Of a stretch of DNA of 36,359 nt, positions 1 through 8,271 are shown one piece after another (the stretch's first letter is position 1; every line of letters begins with the position of its first letter). Source of the DNA: Eubacteriales bacterium (GTDB lineage Bacteria; Bacillota; Clostridia; Peptostreptococcales; Anaerovoracaceae); the NCBI GenBank assembly GCA_028692105.1, contig JAQUYC010000016.1, positions 1-36,359 of the forward strand, written 5' to 3'. The translations under genes were made by a program, and so were the position numbers. The notes below the pieces were generated by a model. The model ran no database searches, had not been told where the DNA came from, and worked only from the letters and a program-made list of their open reading frames with translations.

Positions 1-1109
1 TCACCGAGATGAACCACCAGACGTACAAGATCAAGATATTTGATCAGCTCTTTTCCGGGTTTTGCACCTCCCTTTATCCCAAAACAAAGAATGCCACTGG
101 CGCCTTTTGGCATGTACTTCCGAGCCATTTCATTATAAGGGTCACTTTCCAATCCGGGGTATTTTACCCAATCCACACATGGGTGCGCCAAGAGAAATTT
201 AGCTAATTTTAGAGCATTTTGACTATGCCGCTCCATTCTTAAATGCAATGTTTCTAAACCCAGATGGAACATGAAAGCGTTAAACGGGCTGGGTGTGCAC
301 CCGTAGTCTCTAAGAAGCTGGACACGGGCTTTAACGATATAAGCGGACGGACCAAATTCTTTTACATATGAAATGCCATGATAGCTCGGATCAGGCTCAA
401 CCAAACCGGGGAATTTTCCGTTATTCCAATTGAAGTTGCCGCCATCGATCAGTATGCCTCCCAGACTTGTGGCATGTCCGTCAGTATATTTTGACGCAGA
501 ATGCATTATTATATTCGCACCATGTTCAAAAGGACGGCAAAGATAGGGGGTGGCAAGGGTATTATCAACAATAAAGGGCACATCAAGCTGACTTGCAGCT
601 AATGAAAATTTCTCAAAATCAAGAATATTCATTCCCGGATTTGCAATAGTTTCGCCGAAGATAGCTTTTGTGCAAGGTTTTGCACATGCAATAATCGTTT
701 CTATGTCAGAATCGGGATCTATAAATGTAAAGTCAATGCCCAACTTGCGAAGCGATACGTCAAATAAATTAAAAGTACCTCCATATATACTTGAAGAGGA
801 TATAACATGATCTCCAGCCTGACAAATGTTTAAAATTGAAAACATACTGGCACTCTGACCTGAGGAAAGTGCAAGCGCACCGGTTCCGCCCTCCAGCAGA
901 TTCATTTTTCCTTCAAATGCTTCATTTGTCGGATTGCCAAGTCTTGTATAAAAAGAGCCACTCGCTTTCAAATCGAAGAGATCCGCTACATAATCAGAGT
1001 CATCGTATGAAAAGGTGGTACTTTGAACGATGGGCAATACTCTCGGCTCACCTGATTTTGGATTGTAAGTGCCCTGAACACAATTAGTATTAAATCGATA
1101 TGGTGTCAT
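1..1109 (-). CDS. metY: O-acetylhomoserine sulfhydrylase (partial, 3' end outside window)
   Basis: Pyridoxal-phosphate enzyme of the Cys/Met metabolism family. It makes homocysteine from O-acetylhomoserine and sulfide in the cytoplasm. Reading the minus strand from the ATG at 1109 gives 369 codons before the window edge; the family is usually about 425 residues, so roughly the last 60 are missing. The N-terminus reads MTPYRFNTNCVQGTYNPKSG, followed by the family pattern YTRLGNPTNEAFEGKM. The PLP lysine lies in SASKYTDGHATSLGG and the substrate-loop region in VDNTLATPYLCRPFEHGA. A GGAGGG ribosome binding site precedes the ATG. The gene is divergent from the NifU-like gene. The leader between the likely promoter and the ATG is only about 20 bases, too short for a SAM riboswitch. 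A cystathionine gamma-synthase is less likely, because the long insertion after the PLP lysine is typical of MetY. Confidence 0.9.
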   Translation of the reverse strand, partial: MTPYRFNTNCVQGTYNPKSGEPRVLPIVQSTTFSYDDSDYVADLFDLKASGSFYTRLGNPTNEAFEGKMNLLEGGTGALALSSGQSASMFSILNICQAGDHVISSSSIYGGTFNLFDVSLRKLGIDFTFIDPDSDIETIIACAKPCTKAIFGETIANPGMNILDFEKFSLAASQLDVPFIVDNTLATPYLCRPFEHGANIIMHSASKYTDGHATSLGGILIDGGNFNWNNGKFPGLVEPDPSYHGISYVKEFGPSAYIVKARVQLLRDYGCTPSPFNAFMFHLGLETLHLRMERHSQNALKLAKFLLAHPCVDWVKYPGLESDPYNEMARKYMPKGASGILCFGIKGGAKPGKELIKYLDLVRLVVHLG

Positions 1110-1138
1110 AATGTACCCTCCTAAAATTTTATTCAATT

Positions 1139-1147
1139 ATTGTATCA
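1139..1147 (-). promoter_or_regulatory. Extended -10 promoter for metY
   Basis: The minus strand reads TGATACAAT, an extended -10 element (TGn plus TACAAT), about 30 bases upstream of the metY ATG. No good -35 hexamer is seen at 17 bases, which fits an extended -10 promoter. Confidence 0.4.
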
Positions 1148-1236
1148 TAATTTTATTATTATTTGCATTAAAATACTTCTAATTTCCGCTTTCTTATGTT
1201 TGAAAATTCTGATAATCAATTTCATTCAAATACCAC

Positions 1237-1265
1237 TTGCAAATCGAAGTATCAATGGTTATACT
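1237..1265 (+). promoter_or_regulatory. Sigma-A-type promoter for the NifU-like gene and perhaps abfD
   Basis: TTGCAA (1237-1242), a 17-base spacer, then TATACT (1260-1265). Transcription would start near 1272, leaving a short leader with the GGGGGGAG ribosome binding site before the ATG at 1303. It is the only convincing sigma-A promoter I see before abfD, so it may also serve the abf genes. Confidence 0.6.
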
Positions 1266-1302
1266 TAAACTAAAGGCACAGACACAAGATTGGGGGGAGT
1301 AA

Positions 1303-1593
1303 ATGGAAAGTAGTATAACCAAGGTTTTAAAGGAAAAAGTGGACCCGCTGTTAGCATCTCATTTCGGAGGAGCTGTGCTGACTGCATTTGAAAATGATAT
1401 TGCATATATTAAGCTGACGGGAGAATGCAGTAGCTGTCCATCGGCCCAGTATACCATAGAAGATGTGGTTAAGGGGATCATAATGGAAGAAATACCGGAA
1501 GTTAAAGATGTGGTCCTTGATACGTCTGTAAGTGATGATATACTTGAGATGGCAAGAAAAATCCTTAATAAGGAAAAGGGGAAACCTGAATAA
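1303..1593 (+). CDS. NifU-like C-terminal domain protein (Fe-S scaffold/carrier)
   Basis: A 96-residue stand-alone NFU domain. This family assembles or carries Fe-S clusters and hands them to target enzymes. The cluster-binding CxxC is C42/C45 in GECSSCPSAQYT, followed by the family pattern TIEDVVKGIIMEEIPEVKDV. There is no IscU-like or ferredoxin-like domain, so this is the short form common in Firmicutes. The start is the ATG at 1303, with a GGGGGGAG site about 5 bases upstream. It lies 172 bases upstream of abfD, whose product needs a [4Fe-4S] cluster, so it may help mature that enzyme (inference). No terminator separates the two genes. Confidence 0.88.
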   Translation: MESSITKVLKEKVDPLLASHFGGAVLTAFENDIAYIKLTGECSSCPSAQYTIEDVVKGIIMEEIPEVKDVVLDTSVSDDILEMARKILNKEKGKPE

Positions 1594-1765
1594 GAATATA
1601 ATTGCAAAACTGGCAGAATTTATTACTGAACATAATGGAGTAAATGTTGCTTACAGAAATCAACAGAGGGTATTTATTCTTTAAGACAGGTTTGTACAGA
1701 ACAACAGATACTCTGTGCCGATGCTGTCGGTGTAAAATAATGTAAAGATAAGGAGTGGTTTTATT

Positions 1766-3244
1766 ATGACATTAATGACAGGAGCTCAATATATTGAGAG
1801 CTTAAGAAAATTGAACACAAAAGTTTATTTATTCGGTGAAGAAGTTAAAAATTGGGTGGATCATCCAATGATTAGACCTTCTATCAATTGCTTAGCATTG
1901 ACATATGACTTGGCACAGGATCCTCAGTACGTTGACCTGATGACTGCAAAGTCTAATTTGACAGGAAATACAGTTAATAGATTTTCACATCTTCATCAGA
2001 GTACGGCAGACCTTGTAAAGAAAGTAAAGATGCAGCGACTTCTTGGACAGAAGACAGCGTCATGTTTCCAGAGATGCGTAGGCATGGATGCTTTCAATGC
2101 TATGTTCTCAACAACATACGAGATGGATAAAAAACACGGCACACAATATCATGACCGTTTCAAGAAATATGTTACATATATTCAGGATAACGATCTGGTT
2201 GTTGACGGTGCAATGACAGACCCGAAGGGTGACAGAGGAGTATCTCCAAGCCAGCAGCGTGACCCGGATTTGTTCCTTCGCATAGTTGAGAAGAGAGCTG
2301 ACGGTATCGTAGTAAGAGGGGCTAAATGCCACCAGACCGGTTCCATAAACTCTCATGAACATCTGATAATGCCTACTCAAGCAATGACTGAAGCAGATAA
2401 ATCATACGCTGTATCCTTTGCAATTCAATCTGACGTTCCCGGCCTCTTCATGGTTTACGGAAGACAGTCATGCGACACCAGAAAACTGGAAAAGGATGCT
2501 GATGTTGATCTCGGAAACAAGCAGTTCGGTGGACAGGAAGCTTTAGTAGTATTTGATGACGTATTTATTCCAAACGACAGAGTATTTATGTGTGAAGAAT
2601 ATGACTTCTCCGGTATGCTTGTAGAAAGATTTGCAGGATATCACAGACAATCCTACGGCGGATGCAAAGTTGGAGTAGGCGATGTAATCATAGGAGCTGC
2701 AGCCCTTGCTGCCGATTATAACGGAGCACAAAAGGCTTCTCATATTAAAGATAAGCTCATAGAAATGACACATCTTAATGAGACATTATATTGCTGCGGT
2801 ATTGCATGTTCAGCTGAAGGTTATGCTACAGAAGCAGGAAATTATCAGATTGATTTGCTCCTTGCCAACGTATGTAAACAAAATGTTACAAGATTCCCTT
2901 ATGAAATCGTAAGACTTGCAGAAGATATCGCAGGTGGTCTGATGGTCACAATGCCTTCTGAACAAGATTTCAAATCGGATCTGAAAGTAGGACAGTCCGG
3001 AAAATCAATCGGTGAATGGTGCAATAAGTTCTTTGCAGCTGCTCCCGGAGTCACAACTGAAAACAGAATGAGAGTACTAAGGTTCCTCGAAAACATCTGC
3101 CTGGGCTCTTCTGCTGTAGGTTACAGAACAGAATCTATGCATGGTGCTGGATCTCCTCAGGCTCAAAGAATTATGATAGCCCGTCAGGGAAATATCGCAC
3201 AAAAGAAAGAGCTCGCAAAGGTTCTTGCAGGAATCAAAGAATAA
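1766..3244 (+). CDS. abfD: 4-hydroxybutyryl-CoA dehydratase / vinylacetyl-CoA isomerase
   Basis: Oxygen-sensitive flavin and [4Fe-4S] enzyme that dehydrates 4-hydroxybutyryl-CoA to crotonyl-CoA by a radical mechanism and isomerises vinylacetyl-CoA. At 492 residues it is full length for the family. The four cluster ligands known from the C. aminobutyricum enzyme (C99, C103, H292, C299) appear here shifted by one: C100 and C104 in ASCFQRCVGMDAF, and H293 and C300 in GYHRQSYGGC. The fold is that of acyl-CoA dehydrogenase/HpaB-type flavoproteins. The ribosome binding site is AAGGAG at about 1750. It is followed by a hairpin, then the CGGCNP gene and abfT. Together these genes form the 4-hydroxybutyrate part of 4-aminobutyrate or succinate fermentation. 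Confidence 0.97.
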   Translation: MTLMTGAQYIESLRKLNTKVYLFGEEVKNWVDHPMIRPSINCLALTYDLAQDPQYVDLMTAKSNLTGNTVNRFSHLHQSTADLVKKVKMQRLLGQKTASCFQRCVGMDAFNAMFSTTYEMDKKHGTQYHDRFKKYVTYIQDNDLVVDGAMTDPKGDRGVSPSQQRDPDLFLRIVEKRADGIVVRGAKCHQTGSINSHEHLIMPTQAMTEADKSYAVSFAIQSDVPGLFMVYGRQSCDTRKLEKDADVDLGNKQFGGQEALVVFDDVFIPNDRVFMCEEYDFSGMLVERFAGYHRQSYGGCKVGVGDVIIGAAALAADYNGAQKASHIKDKLIEMTHLNETLYCCGIACSAEGYATEAGNYQIDLLLANVCKQNVTRFPYEIVRLAEDIAGGLMVTMPSEQDFKSDLKVGQSGKSIGEWCNKFFAAAPGVTTENRMRVLRFLENICLGSSAVGYRTESMHGAGSPQAQRIMIARQGNIAQKKELAKVLAGIKE

Positions 3245-3269
3245 CACACGTGCTAAAAGAATATATCAT

Positions 3270-3298
3270 AGAACCGTCGAAGTCATTTCGGCGGTTCT
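3270..3298 (+). terminator. Hairpin after abfD (partial terminator or processing site)
   Basis: Arms 3270-3281 and 3287-3298 pair over 12 positions, with one G-T wobble and a 5-base loop. Only a short, interrupted T run follows, so it is probably a leaky terminator or an mRNA 3'-end stabiliser that sets abfD expression apart from the downstream genes. A TATAAT at 3309-3314 just after it could be an internal promoter, but its -35 is poor. Confidence 0.5.
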
Positions 3299-3353
3299 TA
3301 AATACTGTTATAATTCTGCAATGGCGAGCTGAAAAATGTTAGGAGAGCGACCA

Positions 3354-3626
3354 ATGCTAATTGGCGTAAAATATTGCGGTGGCTGCAATCCCAGATTTGA
3401 CAGGGGAAAAGCTTTTCAAGCCATAAAAGAACAAGCACATGACGATATCGAATTTAAAGTAGCTGAAGAAGGCGTCGAGTATGATTATTTGCTCGTTATA
3501 GGAGGCTGCTCAAATTGTTGTGCCTCATATTGCCAGTATAATGTTAAAAATGGCACTTTGTTTGTGTGGGATGGAGAAACCCACGTAGACAAAACCATTG
3601 ATAATATTCATAAAATGATGAAATGA
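3354..3626 (+). CDS. Small Cys-rich CGGCNP protein within the 4-hydroxybutyrate cluster
   Basis: A 90-residue protein I cannot assign to a characterised family. It has a metal- or redox-type cysteine pattern: C8 and C11 in KYCGGCNPRFDR, then C52, C55, C56 and C60 in GGCSNCCASYC. The middle, YDYLLVIGGC, looks like a beta strand leading into a cysteine loop. I chose the ATG at 3354 because AGGAG (3341-3345) lies 8 bases before it; the in-frame ATG at 3336 overlaps that ribosome binding site. It sits between abfD and abfT and ends 15 bases before abfT. That suggests a role in the same pathway, for example cluster delivery, redox protection or assembly of the oxygen-sensitive dehydratase (inference only). 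Confidence 0.8.
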   Translation: MLIGVKYCGGCNPRFDRGKAFQAIKEQAHDDIEFKVAEEGVEYDYLLVIGGCSNCCASYCQYNVKNGTLFVWDGETHVDKTIDNIHKMMK

Positions 3627-3641
3627 TGGGAGGAAAGTGAT

Positions 3642-4958
3642 TTGGACTGGAAACAAATATATAAAGAAAGGCTATGTACAGCAGAAGAAGCTGTAAAGTG
3701 CATTAAATCAGGTGACAAAGTGGCATTCGCTCATGCTGTTGCTGAACCGACAGTGCTGGTGGATGCAATGGTTGCTAACGCAAAGGCTTATAAAAATGTT
3801 GAGATAAACCACATGGTTTCTCTTGGTAAAGGTGAGTACAGCAAGGTTGAATACAAAGACAATTTCAGAGTGAACAGCTGGTTTGCAGGTGCATCAACCA
3901 GAGGATGTATGGCTCAAGGTCACGGTGATTTCACACCGGTATTTTTCCATGAGATCCCAGGTTATATCAGAAAAGGATTATTTAAGATCAATGTCTTTAT
4001 GGTTACTGTTTCTCCACCGGATGATCACGGATTCTGCTGTGTTGGAGTGGCCTGCGATTATACGATGCAGGCTATCGAATCTGCAGATATAGTTATTGCA
4101 GAGGTAGATGATCAGGTTCCGGTTGTATACGGTGATGCATTTGTACATGTCAGCAAAATCGATAAATTTGTAGAATCATCTCGTCCGCTGCCTGAGCTCG
4201 GGTTGCCAAATATTGGAGAAACAGAGCTTACAATAGGCAGATACTGTGCAGAACTTATCGAAGACGGAGCTACATTGCAATTAGGAATAGGTGCTATTCC
4301 TGATGCAGTACTTCATGCATTAAAGGACAAAAAAGATCTTGGTATCCATTCGGAAATGATATCAGATGGAGTAGTCGACCTTTATGAAGCCGGCATTGTA
4401 AATAATTCCCAAAAAGGACTCAACAGAGGCAAGATGATAGTTGCTTTCCTGATGGGCACTAAGAGACTATATGATTTTGCAGACCACAATCCTGCCATTG
4501 AGATGCGTACTGTCGATTATGTAAATCATCCAGTTATTGTTGCGCAGAACACAAAGCTCGTAAGTATAAATTCTTGTATTTCCGTAGATTTCATGGGTCA
4601 GATAGTCTCTGACAGCATCGGAATCAAACAGTTCAGCGGTGTTGGAGGACAGGTCGACTTCATAAGAGGTGCTTCCATGTCGCTCGACGGTAAAGGTATC
4701 GCTATCATTGCTATGCCTGCAGCAACAAAGAAGAAGGACGGAACACTTATTTCTAAAATCTCTCCTTATATAGATCAAGGTGCAGCGGTTACCACATCAA
4801 GAAATGATTCTGATTATATCATTACCGAATACGGAATCGCACCACTGAAGGGAAAGACTCTAAAGGATCGAGCCAGAAATCTTATCAACGTAGCTCACCC
4901 GAATTTCAGGGACGAGTTAAAAGAAGAATTTGAAAAAAGATTCAATGCTAAATTTTAA
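3642..4958 (+). CDS. abfT: 4-hydroxybutyrate CoA-transferase
   Basis: Family I CoA-transferase that moves CoA from acetyl-CoA or butyryl-CoA to 4-hydroxybutyrate, making the substrate of AbfD. At 438 residues it equals the length I recall for the C. aminobutyricum enzyme. The catalytic glutamate that forms the glutamyl-CoA thioester is E238 in HSEMISDGVVDLYEAG, the same position as reported there. The nearby glycine-rich GIGAIPDAV and the C-terminal ITEYGIAPLKGKTLKDRA match the acetyl-CoA hydrolase/transferase fold. The start codon is TTG (3642), placed by GGGAGG about 8 bases upstream; no closer ATG fits. It is co-transcribed with the CGGCNP gene and followed by tandem hairpins before abfH. 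A general acetate CoA-transferase is less likely given the neighbours. Confidence 0.95.
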   Translation: MDWKQIYKERLCTAEEAVKCIKSGDKVAFAHAVAEPTVLVDAMVANAKAYKNVEINHMVSLGKGEYSKVEYKDNFRVNSWFAGASTRGCMAQGHGDFTPVFFHEIPGYIRKGLFKINVFMVTVSPPDDHGFCCVGVACDYTMQAIESADIVIAEVDDQVPVVYGDAFVHVSKIDKFVESSRPLPELGLPNIGETELTIGRYCAELIEDGATLQLGIGAIPDAVLHALKDKKDLGIHSEMISDGVVDLYEAGIVNNSQKGLNRGKMIVAFLMGTKRLYDFADHNPAIEMRTVDYVNHPVIVAQNTKLVSINSCISVDFMGQIVSDSIGIKQFSGVGGQVDFIRGASMSLDGKGIAIIAMPAATKKKDGTLISKISPYIDQGAAVTTSRNDSDYIITEYGIAPLKGKTLKDRARNLINVAHPNFRDELKEEFEKRFNAKF

Positions 4959-4978
4959 TTAAGACAAAAAATATAAAA

Positions 4979-5020
4979 GATGGGCATTTATGCCCGGTGA
5001 TGGATGGGCATTTATGCCCG
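4979..5020 (+). repeat. Tandem 18-bp repeat forming two hairpins in the abfT-abfH gap
   Basis: The sequence gatgggcatttatgcccg occurs at 4979-4996 and again at 5003-5020, identical, with a 24-base period. Each copy is itself a hairpin (GGGCA, loop TTTA, TGCCC). The second copy ends 5 bases before the AGGAGG ribosome binding site of abfH (5026-5031). Copy 1 could also pair with copy 2, so the leader has alternative folds. Confidence 0.85.
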
Positions 5021-5040
5021 AAGATAGGAGGATTAAAATA

Positions 5041-6159
5041 ATGCAAGCATTAAGAGTAGTTCCAAAAATATTTTACTTTGATACTTTTAAGGAATTCAAT
5101 GATGAGTTCCATGTAGGCAAGGATGATCTTGTAGTAACAAATGAATGGCTGTATACTCCTTATATTAAGCCGCTCGGAATTGATACCAATGTAATCTACC
5201 AGGAAAAATACGGTGCAGGCGAACCATCAGATGAAATGATCGATGCAATGTCTCAGGAAATGAAGAAGTATGACTTCAAGAGAATAATCGCGTTCGGCGG
5301 CGGCACAATAGTGGACATCTGCAAAGTGCTGGCTTTGGATATACCTGAAAAATCCGTTGATCTCTTTACCGGAAAAGTAGCACCTAAGAAGGTTAAGGAA
5401 CTGGTTGTTGTTCCTACCACCTGCGGAACCGGAAGTGAAGTAACAAATGTTGCAATTGCAGAATTGAAATCATTACATGTCAAGAAGGGTCTTGCTGTAG
5501 AAGAAACTTATGCAGACATTGCTGTACTCGTTCCAGAGACTGTTAAAGGACTTCCTTATAAGTTCTTTGTAACCAGCTCTGTCGATGCACTGATTCATGC
5601 TATAGAATCATATTTGTCGCCAAAAGCATCACCTTTTACCGAAATGTATTCGTTAAAAGCAATTCAAATGATTATGGATGGCTATAAGGAAATCGTTGCA
5701 AATGGTCCAGATGCAAGATTGAATAACCTTAAGAATTTTGTTCTTGCATCCAATTATGCCGGAATCGCTTTTGGAAATGCAGGATGCGCAGCAGTTCACG
5801 CTCTTTCATATTCCATCGGTGGAGCATTCCATGTACCACATGGCGAAGCTAACTATCAATTCTTTACTGAAGTTTTCAAAATGTATACTAAGAAAAATCC
5901 TACCGGAAAAATCGCTCAAGCAACTAAGATATTTGCCGATGTTCTTGGAGTAGATGCAAATGGGGACGTTTATGGCGAACTCGAAAAGTTCCTTGGTGAG
6001 CTGATTGCAAAGAAACCATTAAGAGAATATGGCATGGTTGAAGCTCAGATTGACGAATTTACAAAATCTACAATCGAGAACCAGCAGAGACTGCTCGCTA
6101 ACAACTATGTACCACTTTCAGACGCAGAAATCAGAGAGATCTTTGCAAACCTTTTCTAA
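5041..6159 (+). CDS. abfH: 4-hydroxybutyrate dehydrogenase (iron-type alcohol dehydrogenase)
   Basis: NAD-dependent dehydrogenase that interconverts succinate semialdehyde and 4-hydroxybutyrate. It belongs to the group III Fe-activated alcohol dehydrogenases. The dinucleotide site is FGGGTIVDICK and the next loop PTTCGTGSEVTNVAI. Metal ligands are expected from D and H in SVDALIHAIESYLSP and from the two His in GCAAVHALSYSIGGAFHVPHG. I set the start at the ATG at 5041 (372 residues, the family length) because AGGAGG lies 9 bases upstream. The open frame extends upstream to 4990 only by reading through the repeat and ribosome binding site. It is the last gene of the abf group, followed by a strong terminator. 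Confidence 0.95.
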   Translation: MQALRVVPKIFYFDTFKEFNDEFHVGKDDLVVTNEWLYTPYIKPLGIDTNVIYQEKYGAGEPSDEMIDAMSQEMKKYDFKRIIAFGGGTIVDICKVLALDIPEKSVDLFTGKVAPKKVKELVVVPTTCGTGSEVTNVAIAELKSLHVKKGLAVEETYADIAVLVPETVKGLPYKFFVTSSVDALIHAIESYLSPKASPFTEMYSLKAIQMIMDGYKEIVANGPDARLNNLKNFVLASNYAGIAFGNAGCAAVHALSYSIGGAFHVPHGEANYQFFTEVFKMYTKKNPTGKIAQATKIFADVLGVDANGDVYGELEKFLGELIAKKPLREYGMVEAQIDEFTKSTIENQQRLLANNYVPLSDAEIREIFANLF

Positions 6160-6176
6160 AATCAATTAATATTAAT

Positions 6177-6212
6177 AAAAAGAAAATGCACCGAATGGTG
6201 CATTTTCTTTTT
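6177..6212. terminator. Bidirectional intrinsic terminator between abfH and aroE
   Basis: Perfect 16-bp inverted repeat (6177-6192 with 6197-6212), loop GAAT, A-rich left arm and T-rich right arm. The core is TGCACC/GGTGCA. It can end transcription of abfH on the plus strand and of aroB-aroE on the minus strand. Confidence 0.9.
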
Positions 6213-6235
6213 ATTAAGGTTCTTTCCTCATGCGC

Positions 6236-6985
6236 TTATTTATACAATTTGTTCCAAATTTCATGAGCCTTGATAGCCTGTTCTTTCAGCATAAGGCTTC
6301 CGTTGATCCCTTTGATTTCCAATTCCTGTGCATATTTTAACAATAAGGTTTCCGGGGGATTATAAATCATATCGATAACAATATCAGTTTTGATATTTTC
6401 TTTTGGAAGAGGTGATTCATTGAGATTAGGGTACATTCCTACAGGAGTGCAGTTAATAATAAGATCGCTTTTAATTCCAGCTTCTTTAAAATACTCATAA
6501 GAGATTGTGTAGTTTCCGTGGAAATTATGCTTCCCCCTGCTTACGATAGTCAAATCGTAGATCCCAAGATCCAGAAGCGCTTTCGACACTGATTTCGCAA
6601 CCCCGCCGGATCCAAGTATAACAGCGGATCTCCCTTTTATAGTAATATTATTAAAGTCAAGTAATGAAAGAAAGCCATGATAGTCAGTATTAAACCCTTT
6701 TGTCATGCCATTTTCGAATAATACCGTATTCACTGCGCCTATGTATTTAGCTTCCTCTGAGATCTCATCCATAAGTGGAATCACAGTCTCTTTATACGGA
6801 ATAGTGATATTAACACCCTTATAGCCAGCATTTTTGAGATTGTTGAAGTCCTGAGAAAAGGTTTCCTTAGAAAATTCCAGTAGATCGTAAGTGCCGTTGA
6901 TTCCATATTCAGCCATAATCTCCCGATGTATTTGAGGAGACCTGCTATGAGACAATTTTTCACCTACAAGACCGAATTTTATCAT
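6236..6985 (-). CDS. aroE: Shikimate dehydrogenase
   Basis: NADPH-dependent reduction of 3-dehydroshikimate to shikimate, step 4 of the chorismate pathway. Shikimate is bound by SHSRSPQIH (residues 12-20), and the catalytic pair is K65 in NITIPYKE and D101 in FNTDYHGF. The Rossmann motif is ILGSGGVAKS, followed by NCTPVGMYP; the C-terminal LKEQAIKAHEIW carries the substrate Gln. It is 249 residues, slightly short for the family (about 270-290) but with all motifs. I start at 6985 because the GGAGGG site lies 7 bases upstream; the in-frame ATG at 7000 is part of that site. It lies 50 bases downstream of aroB and shares its operon. Confidence 0.94.
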   Translation of the reverse strand: MIKFGLVGEKLSHSRSPQIHREIMAEYGINGTYDLLEFSKETFSQDFNNLKNAGYKGVNITIPYKETVIPLMDEISEEAKYIGAVNTVLFENGMTKGFNTDYHGFLSLLDFNNITIKGRSAVILGSGGVAKSVSKALLDLGIYDLTIVSRGKHNFHGNYTISYEYFKEAGIKSDLIINCTPVGMYPNLNESPLPKENIKTDIVIDMIYNPPETLLLKYAQELEIKGINGSLMLKEQAIKAHEIWNKLYK

Positions 6986-7035
6986 TAGTGTGCCCTCCAT
7001 AAACGCATATTATAAAGTACTGATTAAGCCACGCT

Positions 7036-8103
7036 TTATTCGATAAACTTCTTGAATTCAGACTTATCTATCGGATAGATATACCCTGTTCCGATTTTCT
7101 TTAGAAGCACAAGGTTCATTTTATTGCCCCTGCGTTTCTTATCTTTCATTGCTGTTTTCGCTAACAGTTCCTTGTTTATATTAGCAGGGAATTCGAAAGG
7201 AAGACCGTATAACTGAAGCATTTCTTTAAGCATGGCTGATGTGTTAATACCCGTTAATCCCAAAGCCTCACTGCGTTCTGTTATTGACTGCATACCTATT
7301 GCAACAGCCTGACCATGACCATAAGTGCCATAATCGAAAAGATTTTCTATTGCATGGCCTATTGTGTGACCGAAGTTGGAAAGCATACGTATGCCTTGAT
7401 CTTTCTCATCTTGCTCGATAAGTTCTTTTTTAATAAGGCAACATCTGTAGATAATTGATTCAATGAGATCGGTTCTGCGTAGATTGCTCATTTGGATCAA
7501 GTCTGAAAAGAGATCCGTATCAGCAACACAGGCATACTTTATGATTTCTGCCATTCCGTCAGCCATATGAAAATCGGAAAGAGTCATTATAAAATCAGGG
7601 TCACTAAACACATAAGATGGTGAATAAAAAGTCCCTATCAAATTTTTGCCTTCCGGCATATTGACTGCAGTTTTTCCACCGATGCTGCTATCGACCTGAC
7701 CGATTAACGTGGTAGGGATTTGCACAAAATCAACACCTCGTAAAAATGTTGAGGCAGCAAATCCAGAAATGTCCCCGATAACACCTCCGCCAAAAGATAC
7801 GATCACATCTTCACGCGTCATCTGGAATTCAATCAGCTTTTTATATATATAGGTCAGGCTATTAAGCGATTTACTTGAGTCTCCTGCCGGCAAGACTATG
7901 ATTTCCCATTCACACTCGGATGCGTTCAGTTGTTTCTGTAAAGTCTCTCCGTAGACATCTACTAAATTATTATTCGTAATCAAGGCGATTTTTTTGCCTG
8001 GGAAATACTCACCTAAAGTCTTTCCGATTTTATGGAATAAGCCGCTTTCCATGATCACGTGATATTTACCGCTTTTCATGTTGATCGATAATTGATACTT
8101 CAT
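7036..8103 (-). CDS. aroB: 3-dehydroquinate synthase
   Basis: Converts DAHP to 3-dehydroquinate, step 2 of the chorismate pathway; uses NAD and a divalent metal. At 355 residues it is full length. The NAD-binding region is VSFGGGVIGDISGFAAST followed by IPTTLIGQVDSSIGGKTAVN. The metal ligands are expected in DGMAEIIKY (Glu), NFGHTIGHAIE (His) and YGHGQAVAIGM (His). The start ATG at 8103 has a CAGGAG site at normal distance. It is the first gene of the aroB-aroE operon, with a clear promoter about 115 bases upstream. Confidence 0.96.
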   Translation of the reverse strand: MKYQLSINMKSGKYHVIMESGLFHKIGKTLGEYFPGKKIALITNNNLVDVYGETLQKQLNASECEWEIIVLPAGDSSKSLNSLTYIYKKLIEFQMTREDVIVSFGGGVIGDISGFAASTFLRGVDFVQIPTTLIGQVDSSIGGKTAVNMPEGKNLIGTFYSPSYVFSDPDFIMTLSDFHMADGMAEIIKYACVADTDLFSDLIQMSNLRRTDLIESIIYRCCLIKKELIEQDEKDQGIRMLSNFGHTIGHAIENLFDYGTYGHGQAVAIGMQSITERSEALGLTGINTSAMLKEMLQLYGLPFEFPANINKELLAKTAMKDKKRRGNKMNLVLLKKIGTGYIYPIDKSEFKKFIE

Positions 8104-8217
8104 ACGTATACTCCTGTAATGATTTGTACTGATTTAGCGATTTGCATAATTTCATCGTTTATGGATATAAATAACGTTTTAGTGTCATGTATTTGAAAAA
8201 AAAATAATACCTTAAAT

Positions 8218-8246
8218 ATTATACTCCAATATGGAAAAAAAATCAA
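8218..8246 (-). promoter_or_regulatory. Sigma-A-type promoter for aroB-aroE
   Basis: On the minus strand TTGATT (8246-8241), a 17-base spacer and TATAAT (8223-8218). Transcription would start near 8211, giving a leader of about 108 bases before aroB. I see no attenuator or T-box features in that leader. Confidence 0.7.
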
Positions 8247-8271
8247 ACAAGCAAACCTGACGGTTTATCAA

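Noticed and set aside
1110-1302. SAM riboswitch or S-box upstream of metY
   Set aside because: The likely leader is only about 20 bases and no multi-helix junction or terminator is seen in the gap.
1594-1765. Short open frame after the NifU-like gene (about 29 codons, IIAKLAEFITEHNGVNVAYR then stop)
   Set aside because: No start codon with a ribosome binding site and no recognisable family; it may be a decayed gene fragment, but this cannot be shown.
4990-5040. N-terminal extension of abfH (17 residues, from an upstream in-frame start)
   Set aside because: It reads through the repeats and the AGGAGG site; the ATG at 5041 has ideal spacing and gives the family length.
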